DNA of 33,670 nucleotides from Scytalidium lignicola (lineage: Eukaryota; Ascomycota; Leotiomycetes): contig NCSJ02000423.1 of the NCBI GenBank assembly GCA_002812745.2, positions 1 to 33,670 on the forward strand. The letters run 5' to 3'. The position numbers were made by a program, and so were the translations under genes. How positions within the stretch are numbered: position 1 is the first letter of the stretch; each line of letters begins with the position of its first letter. Positions 1 through 7,925 of this stretch are shown one piece after another. Below the pieces are notes generated by a model. It had not been told where the DNA came from. It searched no databases and saw nothing but the letters and a program-made list of their open reading frames with translations.

Positions 1-632
1 GCGACCCCGCCCTCCACCTCTACCACCTCGCCCTCTGTCACCACCTCTACCACTATGATCACCTCGTTGTTGACTACCACCACGACTACCTCTGTAGCTG
101 CTTTGTTGTCCTTGATGTTGCTCCTTAACTAAATCAATGATCTCATCTGGCACCCGCAAGTATTTGATCTATGCACCTTCTGTTAGCCACAGGTACAAAT
201 CCCTGAAGCCCGCGCTGGATTTTCAGCTTACATTGTTTCCCTTCACGTAAACTTCTGGTAATCTGAAAAACTTGTCGCCATCCTGTAACATCATATATTA
301 GTCTCTGCTAGATCTCTTGGAGCATGGCCTGAATTTAGAGCGGGTTCTTTGGCCGTGAAATGAAATAGGGAGGTAGATACCGGACTAGTCTGCACAACCT
401 CCTTCAATGTCAGATTCATCCATGTGTCGCATGTCACCAAGTGGCCGTTCAACGTTTCTCCATTCTTCAGCTCCACCAGCATCGGGTGGCCTTGCGCGGC
501 AGTGAGCAGACCGAGGGGCAGCTAGAACAGCAACATCAGCATTTTTGTGAGCATAACATAAAAACAGCATAGAACATAAGAAGCAGAGCGCAATTTCTTA
601 GAAATTCAGGTATGTAGAAGTTAACGTACCAT
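1..632 (-). CDS. LSM4: U6 snRNA-associated Sm-like protein LSm4 (C-terminus cut by window edge)
   Basis: LSm4 is a subunit of the Lsm2-8 ring on U6 snRNA (splicing, nucleus) and the Lsm1-7 ring (mRNA decapping, cytoplasm). Coding exons on the minus strand are 632-630, 521-381, 282-232 and 168-1, all joined in phase with GT..AG introns. About 121 residues are visible: an Sm1 region rich in family-typical residues ([14 protein letters not shown], then [17 protein letters not shown]), [19 protein letters not shown], the Sm2 strand [14 protein letters not shown], and an RG/RGG tail that runs off the window. The first coding exon is only the ATG, with GTACGT directly after it. Without that exon the protein would begin at the internal Met 14 codons downstream and lose the first conserved strand. 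The gene is divergent from the membrane-protein gene at 1373. The missing part is only the end of the RGG tail. Confidence 0.95.
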
Positions 633-1372
633 TGTGCTGGCTCTGGTGCGAAACTTTAAATGTTCCGCGCTCTTCTTGTTGGGCTGGTTTTGATATTGCT
701 TGATTGCGGAGCTACCACAGCGTGGAACGGGCCACCGTAGTTTAAGCTTACTTTTAAGGGGCGCCGAATCAATCCACGAATGCACCTCGGAGTCTTGGGA
801 AGTACCCTTGTACCCTTGTACCCCCGTACTTCCGTACCTTTGACGCGCCCACCAAGAATCACATCTTCGCAATCACAAATGTTCTTTGGCATGGCTATCG
901 TGATACCCCTTCTGTGACTTCAGAAATCCTCTCGATCCTTGACTTCGCTATCTTGATGCTTCATCACGGTACTTGTGGTCAAGTGGAATTGTGCCGCCTG
1001 AGTCGTCGTCAGCGTGCGTGGGCTTATGGTTACTATAGACGTGTTACAGTAGAGTTGCCCATTACAGGGCGCGAGGCGCAGCACCACTCTCTACGGAGGA
1101 TTCCTTCGGGCTCTCTCGAAGCAAAGCTCCCACTCTGTCCACTCGCTGCGTCGCGCTGCCACGGCTCTTCGTTTCTTTCATTTATCTCTCTAGGCATCCA
1201 CCCTCGTCCTGCTCCAGTCTTTTTTCCTTCCTTTTTGAAGTCCACCAAATTGCTGGCTCGGATCCTGAGGGATTCTTCTCTCTCCCTCTAGGCATCAGAC
1301 TCCTTTGATACCCCGATTCTTTTATTTACTCTTGTCTGCTGTCGTTCCTTTCTTCTGGTTTTCCCATCAGCC
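633..1372. promoter_or_regulatory. Divergent intergenic region between LSM4 and the membrane-protein gene
   Basis: This 740-bp stretch separates two divergent starts and should hold both promoters. It contains a period-8 GTACC array (802-841, separate entry). The last ~170 bp before 1373 is rich in C and T, as is common just upstream of ascomycete start codons. The open frames here (for example plus 914-1291) lack family resemblance and overlap the expected leader, so I do not call them genes. Confidence 0.5.
802..841 (+). repeat. Period-8 GTACCNNN tandem array, copy A
   Basis: Five consecutive 8-bp units begin with GTAC: GTACCCTT, GTACCCTT, GTACCCCC, GTACTTCC and GTACCTTT. A second array of the same design lies at 11272-11303. 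Both are in long regions upstream of genes. Function unknown; it may be a fungal minisatellite or clustered GTACC protein-binding sites. Confidence 0.8.
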
Positions 1373-3150
1373 ATGCGGGGCCTTTGGAAGGCTGCCTTAT
1401 TATGCCTCACTGCGGTGGTCGCTTCGGCATCTCCTGAGCCGGGCCTCAATGGTAAGGTCGACTCCCTCGATCTGCGTGAAATAATGATGTCTTGTCTCAT
1501 TGCTATGCTCAAAGAAAATGCTTCTAACTTCATCATCAAGCCATTCGAAGCACTGTCCTTGTCGTGGATCCCACTATTTCGGTTGAAGAGGTGTCACCTG
1601 GCGCAATTGCGCCGAAGCAGCTTTCCTTCAGACTGGATGTTTCCGGCTTCCACGCGGCATGCGACTACGCTCACATTACGGTCAACAACAAAAATCTAAC
1701 CCAAGATGTTCCTGCTAATGGTGAGAGCACGACCGAGTTTGGTCTCTTGTCGCTCTATGATCAGCGAATCGTTGAGGCATCCTGGTCCTTTCGGTGTATC
1801 AAATCTAATGGCGCACCTGATCACATACTCATGAACTTTGATATCCACTCTGTGGATGGAAAACCAATTGAGCAGTCTGGCTTTGAGTTGGCCTTCAGTC
1901 AGACCAATCACGCTACCTTTCTTTATACAAATGTCAAGAACGGAAACTATATTCCATCCCGTGCTGCATCAGAATTCAGCTTGGAAGATGAGCTTGTTGA
2001 ACTCCAATGGATGAATGCTCAACTCCAGGAGCTTAAAGTTCTCATCGCAGAAAAGGAGCGTACTTTATTAGAGCATGGAGTTCAGAATGTACATGGCCAT
2101 ATTAAAGACTGTGATGATCTTGCGTGTGTTGCACAGGTTGCATTTTCCAAGGCTAGTGATACTGCACACAAGGTTATAGGGAAGATCACGGGACACCAAG
2201 GCAAGTATGGCGAGGATTTTGGCAATGAGGGACCTCATCACGGAACGGGGGACCACATGCACCTACACCCACCACATTGGCCACCATTTCATCGATCTCT
2301 TCCTAGCTATCGGTATCCCTTCTCACATCATCCACACCACAATCCCCACGATGGGAAGCCTCCTGGCTATGAAGGATCCGGAAATCCGAACCACTGCGAT
2401 CATCCACCACCACCTAGATATGGAGACAACTTCTACCCAAATCGCGGTCACTTGTTCAAATATCTCATCATCGTGAACTTTGCTGTCATTACAATCCCTC
2501 TTATAATTTACGTAGCGTCAGTTTTCCGTTGGTTTTGCTGTTGCCGAACAAGAAGGAGTAAGGAAGAGAGACGGGCAAGACGAGAGGCGCGTCGCGAACG
2601 TTGTACCCGCCACAGGGCAGCGTTCCGAGCTGCCTTATCTACTCCCTTCTCTAGATTAATCTCTCGATGCTCACAGAGATCCTCGGAAGAAGTTGACGAA
2701 GAGAAACAAGCCGCTCTTCTCTCGGACGCAGAAGACGGAATATCAACCGCCATGACCGACGAAATAGCCCAATTCCAGAGCGTCGTATCTATTGTAGATG
2801 ACATCGTCCACGCCGAACAGGCTCGTACCCTCTCCCGAATTCCCCTTACTATGCCACCTCCAGAACCAGAACGACAACAACCAATCCCTATCCCGATCAA
2901 CGAACGACGATGTAACCATTCAATAGAAGAAGTTCGAAGCGAGCTTGGCGATGAGGAACTCCCGGCTTACGCTTCTTATGACGAGCGTCACGTTATCTGT
3001 AACGCCCCTTCCACCGAGATAAGTGAAAGCGTCATCAGTGATGGGTTTCGATATTCCCCTGGAAGCAGCGAGTATGCATCATCATATGCATATTCATCCT
3101 CCGAGACTTCGTCTATAATTGATATTGATGGGCCGGATACGAAGCAATAG
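1373..3150 (+). CDS. Uncharacterised single-pass membrane protein with signal peptide and His-rich juxtamembrane segment
   Basis: I do not recognise the family. Exons are 1373-1451 and 1541-3150; the 89-nt intron has GTAAGG, branch TCTAAC and CAAG, and joins in phase to give 562 residues. Visible parts: signal peptide about 1-20 (MRGLWKAALLCLTAVVASAS); an ectodomain with strand-like segments; a charged helix near 172-205 that could form a coiled coil; a segment at about 245-325 very rich in His, Pro and Tyr (PPHWPPF, SHHPHHNPHDG); a transmembrane helix at about 334-355 followed by Cys-Cys-Cys, a possible palmitoylation site; then a basic stretch and a long Ser/Glu-rich tail containing PPPEPE and ending SSSETSSIIDIDGPDTKQ. 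The predicted topology is type I with the tail in the cytosol. Short Ser/Tyr-rich runs in the tail could be phosphorylation sites. A surface sensor or metal-binding role is only a guess. Confidence 0.85.
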
Positions 3151-4658
3151 AATTTTGAAGATTTTGTACTTTTTGGAGTTCGCAAAGGGTTGTGTTCCAT
3201 TTTCGTCGACTACAGGCGTTCGTTGCTAAGACATGTATTATGTTCAGCGTGGCATGAGCATGATTTATTTGACTATATGATGTCTAGTACTACGATAATA
3301 TAGCGGTGAAGCATTGGTTCTTTTACATCTAGTAATATATACATGGACATGTGTATCAAGGGGGATTTTTATGCTTTCTTGTCCTCTTTCTGATCTTCGC
3401 TCCTCGAAGATAGTATACTCAATGTGAGAGTTTTAACAAGAGAAAATAGAAATGTAATTAACATCAAGTTTTAATGAGAAGCCAGGCTAAAAAATGCTTT
3501 TAACTGGGAATGGCATTCACTACTTGCATCCCTATATTTTCTTGAAAATCTAACGTGATATTCACTCAGTAGGATAAGGCCAGACGTTGCAGAATGTCAC
3601 TGAGCCTTCTTTGCAGAAGTTTAAATCCGCTTCTAAGATCAAATACGAACAGTACCTGTTATTACAGGCGATCCATCGCCAGAGAAAGATGGACTGGATG
3701 GAGTCAGACAGATCAGGGATTGATTCTATCCACCGCCTCGCAGACCTTCGTGTCAATTGAAGCCGAGGATATGACTACCGAGAACTTGCCAGTCGACAGT
3801 GAAGTGCAGTGCTCACTGTAGTTGTCGGGGTGAGTGTTATAACGAGAGTAGATGTGGTTGGGGTCGTAGAACTATTGGGAGAACTGGATAAACTTGACGT
3901 AGAGCTCCGGAAAGCAGTAGCTGGAGCTGGCTGATCCATAGCTATGCTACTTGAACTGATCGACTTACGTCTTCTTCTTTTCGATGGAAATAACGCAGCG
4001 ATCAGTAAAAGATAGCATAGTGATTGAAGATACCGCAACTTAGAGACTTGATACAATCATATACCATGACATTGTAGACCTCGGAGAAGATGAAACAAGC
4101 TATAGGCTTAGATATATTCCTAGAAAACGTAAGCCAGAGGAGGAAAGAGAGCATTATAGCACTCCCCGAGCAGGAGTTCATTAAAGCATTGTTCAGAATC
4201 AACATTGTTCGAAAAAAACCTCTTCAACGATATATCAGATCATTTTAAGCTCTCGAGACTTAAAATCTGTACGTGGTGAAGGCTACGAACTTATAGCTTT
4301 GTCTGTAGAGCCAAGATTAAGTCATTAAAAGCGTTAAAAAAGATTTGGAACAGCTTTAAAAAAGGAGGTTACAGCAAACTAGAACAGCTTTAGAAAAGGA
4401 GATTGTAATAAACTAAAGCCTCCTCTTTGGCCGAAACTAGTCTGCACACCTGGTGGAAGCTGAATAATAATCAACTCTACGTTAGAAAATAAAAATGCCT
4501 TAAAATTCTTAGAAATGACCATGGCATATAAATCATCAACTGCCTCTATAAATNAAAAACGCCTTACATCTGTAATAATATCTCTAGTTCTTTGTAAAAA
4601 TGAAAATAAAGAATGGGTATATTCGAAATCTAAATACCCCCATCAATGAACCTTTCTT
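3151..4658. other. Gene-poor, increasingly AT-rich intergenic stretch
   Basis: No gene is supported over about 1.5 kb. The first part is the 3' flank of the membrane-protein gene. At 3618-3760 a plus frame stays open after a splice-acceptor-like TTCTTTGCAG and ends in a stop, but is only about 47 codons and unrecognised. At 3775-4056 a minus frame begins with a hydrophobic stretch and continues Ser/Thr-rich; it contains a GTAAGT and has no homologue I can name. From about 4200 the DNA becomes AT-rich, contains a diverged duplication (4348-4415) and an N at 4554, and looks like decayed repeat DNA. Confidence 0.6.
4348..4415 (+). repeat. 34-bp tandem duplication diverged only by transitions
   Basis: Two adjacent 34-bp units (4348-4381 and 4382-4415) begin GAACAGCTTTA and end AAACTA. 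They differ at six positions, all A/G or C/T transitions. The surrounding DNA is AT-rich. The pattern resembles repeat-induced point mutation in an old repeat, although the units alone are too short to have triggered RIP. Confidence 0.7.
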
Positions 4659-6035
4659 TCACGCATCAATCGGCGTCCCAGCAGCCACCTCCTCAATATT
4701 CGCAATCACAACCGCAGCCGGATCAAACGACTTCATCTCCTCCTGCAACTCCAAAACCCTCTTCTTATACTTTGGATTCTGAGTCAGCTCCTCCGCTGCA
4801 TCTCGAATAGCCTGAGGAGAAGGCGTTGCCGTTCTCAGGTTGACAGCAATACCAGCCCACTCAGCACGCGCCGAAACCTCAGGCTTGTCTTCCGTCATGC
4901 CAGCCATGATCAATGGCACGCCACTGTGTATACTATGCTGAAGAGCCCCGTACCCACCATTCGTGACAAAAACGGAGGTGTAAGGCAGGATCTCGTCGAA
5001 GAGGATGTAGTCCTCCACACGTACGTTGCTGGGAACAACGGTGCCTTCAGGAAGGGTAAGCCCCTTTCTGCCCAGGGCCACCACGACAAGCCAGTCGTCG
5101 CGGTCCTGGAATGCTTCCATGGTGGGGAGAACGAGTTCCTTGACGTCGTTGGCGATGGTGCCTTGACATATGAAGACGATCTTTTTGTCCTGTGGTTTTT
5201 GGGTCACGTCAGCCCACCACGATGGGTGCACGACGTTCTTGCTCCGACTCTTCGGGAGACCGCCTGCGAAACGGAGCGTTGCGGGAGCGTCGCTTCGAGG
5301 GTATTCGATGCTCGGCGTGCACATTTGAACGAAGCGGTCGTGAAGCAGGTAAGGCAGGTCAACCCCAAAGGTGTACTTTGGGATCGCCGTGATGGCACCT
5401 CCTTCCTTGAGCTTCTCCTCGTAAACTGGGTCTACTTTACCAAAGATCGCGGCCCGGAATTGCTCTGCCATCGCAGCGTTCCTTGCTCGTCCTTCGGGAG
5501 TGCTGGCTGAGGCGTCTGGCATGATGCCGGGTCCGAAGGGAGCGAGGTCAATGCTGGACAGGACGACGGGGATGATGCCGATGCCAACTGTGCCTGCGAT
5601 ACTGTCTGCGCCTGGCGCGCCGAGTTTCAGAGCCACGGAACCAAAGAATGCAGCTTCGGTCATGACTACGATTTTTCGTCCAGGGTGGGTCTCGTTCAGC
5701 AGCTTGATACCTTTCTGGAGAGCCATAGATTGCCCGGGGACGCAGTTGAAAAAGACATTGGTCAGGTCGTAGGCGAGTTGTTCTGGACCCGGGGGATAAC
5801 TCAGACGCTCTACGAAGCGCACGTTGAGATCTGCCTCGGTATAATCCGCGTAGCCTTCTAGGGGGACGAAGCCTGCGCCGATACTCTCGATGATGGGCTT
5901 GAAGTGTGAGCCGGTGATGACGGTCACGTCGTAGCCTCGTTGGATGAGTTCTCTGCAGATTTCACGGAAGGGCGAGAGATGACCGATGATTGGAGTTGCG
6001 CAGGCTAAGATGAGAGGTTTGGAAGTGTCTGCCAT
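4659..6035 (-). CDS. GT1-family (MGT/UGT-type) glycosyltransferase, intronless
   Basis: A 458-residue GT-B fold enzyme expected to move a sugar from a nucleotide donor to a small hydrophobic acceptor (sterol, polyketide, phenolic or similar); the acceptor cannot be read from the sequence. The N-terminal domain starts with the family's ATPIIGHLSPF loop, in which His19 sits where the catalytic base lies in GT1 enzymes. The C-terminal donor-binding signature is at about 357-400: VTNGGYGALQHSIHSGVPL, then EDKPEVSAR. The usual THGG is TNGG here. There is no signal peptide, no membrane helix and no sterol-specific GRAM/PH extension, so it is soluble and closer to bacterial macrolide-type glycosyltransferases than to fungal sterol glucosyltransferases. 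It has no intron and lies alone in AT-rich DNA, consistent with an accessory or transferred gene. The ATG at 6035 is the only in-frame Met that keeps the first Rossmann strand whole. Confidence 0.92.
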   Translation of the reverse strand: MADTSKPLILACATPIIGHLSPFREICRELIQRGYDVTVITGSHFKPIIESIGAGFVPLEGYADYTEADLNVRFVERLSYPPGPEQLAYDLTNVFFNCVPGQSMALQKGIKLLNETHPGRKIVVMTEAAFFGSVALKLGAPGADSIAGTVGIGIIPVVLSSIDLAPFGPGIMPDASASTPEGRARNAAMAEQFRAAIFGKVDPVYEEKLKEGGAITAIPKYTFGVDLPYLLHDRFVQMCTPSIEYPRSDAPATLRFAGGLPKSRSKNVVHPSWWADVTQKPQDKKIVFICQGTIANDVKELVLPTMEAFQDRDDWLVVVALGRKGLTLPEGTVVPSNVRVEDYILFDEILPYTSVFVTNGGYGALQHSIHSGVPLIMAGMTEDKPEVSARAEWAGIAVNLRTATPSPQAIRDAAEELTQNPKYKKRVLELQEEMKSFDPAAVVIANIEEVAAGTPIDA

Positions 6036-6202
6036 GTTTTTTGGAGTATTTGGAGAGAACTGAGAGCCTTATTTTCTTCTTCTCTTCTTTTGAAGGGATA
6101 ATTGAGAGGATTTAGAGATATTAGGAAAGTAACAAACAAGGTCTTCTTTACGTAAAGAGGGTATTATGAAAAATACTAGGACAGACGGGGAGGCTCCTTA
6201 CA

Positions 6203-6212
6203 GATATTTATA
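6203..6212 (-). promoter_or_regulatory. Candidate TATA box of the glycosyltransferase gene
   Basis: The minus strand reads TATAAATATC about 170 bp upstream of the glycosyltransferase ATG at 6035. A clear TATA element at this distance fits an inducible fungal promoter. The transcription start is not known. Confidence 0.4.
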
Positions 6213-7467
6213 CTGCTATGTATATGTGTACTCACCTATATGTATCAAGCCTCTCATCTTGTGGCTATAGTAGTCGTAATTGGTTTTCTTGGAGATAGTA
6301 GAGTCCAAGGTCAATGCGGTCTGCATCAAAACCAGCCAGTAATCCATTCCATACAAGGGTGCGTGGCAGTAGAGGAGAATGTATTATCTTAGCAACCCGC
6401 AACCCGTCCAATGACCAGCGATTTGCTATTGGATCGTTCGGTCCTAAACGAGCAACGACGGTTGGCTGTAAAGTAGAAATGATGCAGGGAATCACCATCT
6501 TCTAATACAGTTGAATCTAACCGCGCCTCTGCAACGCGTACAGCTACACTCAAAATGATAATGCCTCGAGGATTTCGTATTGGAGCCAACTACATGGCGA
6601 GAATCACAAATCTCTCGCGTTTAGATTGTTGCTGACGTGAGAGCTGAAATGGTTATGCAGTAACAGCTGTAAGAGGAGGAGCTAGTTTATATCTAGTCAC
6701 TACGGAAACGGTTAGGGGCCACCCAGAAAGAGAATTTGCATATTCTTGGCGGGATCGTATAAGGACGAGGAGATAAGGCTGAGAGGATTAAGCTTATTTT
6801 AAATTCTCTTACCGTTGATTACAAAACGAACCACCAAGCGTACGGTACCGTAACTGGAGATGAGGGAACGCGGAGGTGGAGTGTACAACTGTCAACTGTT
6901 GAATGATCGAGATCCTCGGCGGCTGTGGTTTGGTGGGAAATCTGGCCGAGAAAGAGACCGTTGATGCTACTACCGTATGATGGTTCAGCTCTCGTGGATG
7001 ACAAGATGAACTAATTAGTTAATCAGCCCAACAGTAGTTCTTACTGCAGAAACGCATCTACTGTAAGGCTACATGTATGAAATAAGATTGGAATCAATCA
7101 ATAGATACATGATTGATTGTACCTTGTGCATGTGAACTGGCTAGAAGAGGTACTAGTGCTCACTCCGATACAGCCGAGAGATGGAGAGTTCGGTCCATCA
7201 CCGCCGAGCAGCTCCGGTAGGCATCAGCCGCATCTGAATGGATGAGTTACTGGAAGCGTCAGCCCGACGATTACGTGAAATGTGGATGTGGAACGTGGAC
7301 TTCTGCTAGAACAGAGAGAGATATATATCCAACCCGTTCCGTACTATTGTGATTCGTGATTGAATGCCACAAGTGAAAGTGGGAATATATACAACAGTAT
7401 CAGAATATATCAGAGCATCGTGAGAAAGATGTTGGAAAGAAGGTTTTCACCCTTTTGCCTGTTGGAT

Positions 7468-7524
7468 AACGTAATTCCCGATCCATTTGGGGTGACGGGT
7501 GGACCGTGGATCGGGAATTACGTT
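7468..7524. repeat. Perfect 18-bp inverted repeat with 21-nt spacer
   Basis: The left arm 7468-7485 (AACGTAATTCCCGATCCA) is the exact reverse complement of the right arm 7507-7524. The spacer 7486-7506 is G-rich. It lies about 400 bp upstream of the phospholipase ATG. It could be a remnant of terminal inverted repeats of a small transposon, or a symmetric regulator site. Confidence 0.85.
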
Positions 7525-7588
7525 TAGTTAACTTAACGTATTAGCTCGCTTAGTAAGAGGAACATCCCACGGCCTTCCGAGCTGACAG

Positions 7589-7677
7589 CCAATCATGAGC
7601 TTTGCTTTGTTTTGGCTGCACTCAAGGATCCTGAGTTACATAAATGAAAAGCACATGACAGAGCAACAACTGATTGG
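7589..7677. promoter_or_regulatory. Pair of opposed CCAAT boxes upstream of the phospholipase gene
   Basis: CCAAT occurs on the plus strand at 7589-7593 (GCCAATCA) and on the minus strand at 7673-7677 (plus strand TGATTGG). Both flanks match the extended CCAATSA context preferred by the fungal CCAAT-binding (Hap) complex, which controls many mitochondrial genes. They lie 250-340 bp before the ATG. The assignment rests on motif match alone. Confidence 0.4.
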
Positions 7678-7861
7678 TCCTCAAGCGTGTGCTGTGGCTT
7701 GACGTTCGCGTGGCGGGGCATTTTGTTTGTTTGTTGGGGTCGAGTTCAACGCCTTGGACATGTTCTGGGCTGACGACATCAGCCGATGACGAACATGTTC
7801 CGGTACCATTCTCCTCTCTTCTTAGTACAACATCCTGATTCACCGCTCCAAGGACTTCTTC

Positions 7862-7894
7862 ATGGTATCAATTGACGCCTTTACAGGCGATTGA
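7862..7894 (+). promoter_or_regulatory. Upstream ORF (10 codons) in the likely phospholipase leader
   Basis: An ATG at 7862 opens a 10-codon frame (MVSIDAFTGD) that ends at the TGA 7892-7894, 31 bp before the main ATG at 7926 and in another frame. If the transcript starts upstream of 7862, this small ORF could reduce translation of the phospholipase. Confidence 0.35.
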
Positions 7895-7925
7895 GCCAGT
7901 TTGCCCTTGGTTTTCCTTTTCATCA

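Larger units (their letters stand above)
6213..7925. other. Long intergenic region with relic ORFs between the glycosyltransferase and phospholipase genes
   Basis: No intact gene is supported in about 1.7 kb. At 6492-6620 (minus) an open stretch reads HYHFECSCTRCRGAVRF and then hits a stop. The minus frame 6265-6498 overlaps its end in another phase and is unrecognised. Further along are TA-rich stretches, a perfect inverted repeat (7468-7524), two CCAAT boxes (7589, 7673) and a 10-codon upstream ORF at 7862-7894 just before the phospholipase start. Confidence 0.5.

Noticed and set aside
914..1291. 125-codon plus frame upstream of the membrane-protein gene
   Set aside because: It lies in the expected promoter/leader, has low-information composition and no recognisable domain.
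3775..4056. Ser/Thr-rich minus frame with a hydrophobic N-terminus, possible small secreted protein
   Set aside because: The hydrophobic part is not a convincing signal peptide (basic residues follow directly) and an internal GTAAGT would split it; no support beyond an open frame.
4424..4520. Short words shared with the LSM4 region (ACTAGTCTGCACA, TTCTTAGAAAT), suggesting an LSM4 pseudogene
   Set aside because: Matches are 9-13 bp with different spacing, and another apparent match is in the opposite orientation; 13-bp matches are expected by chance in this length.
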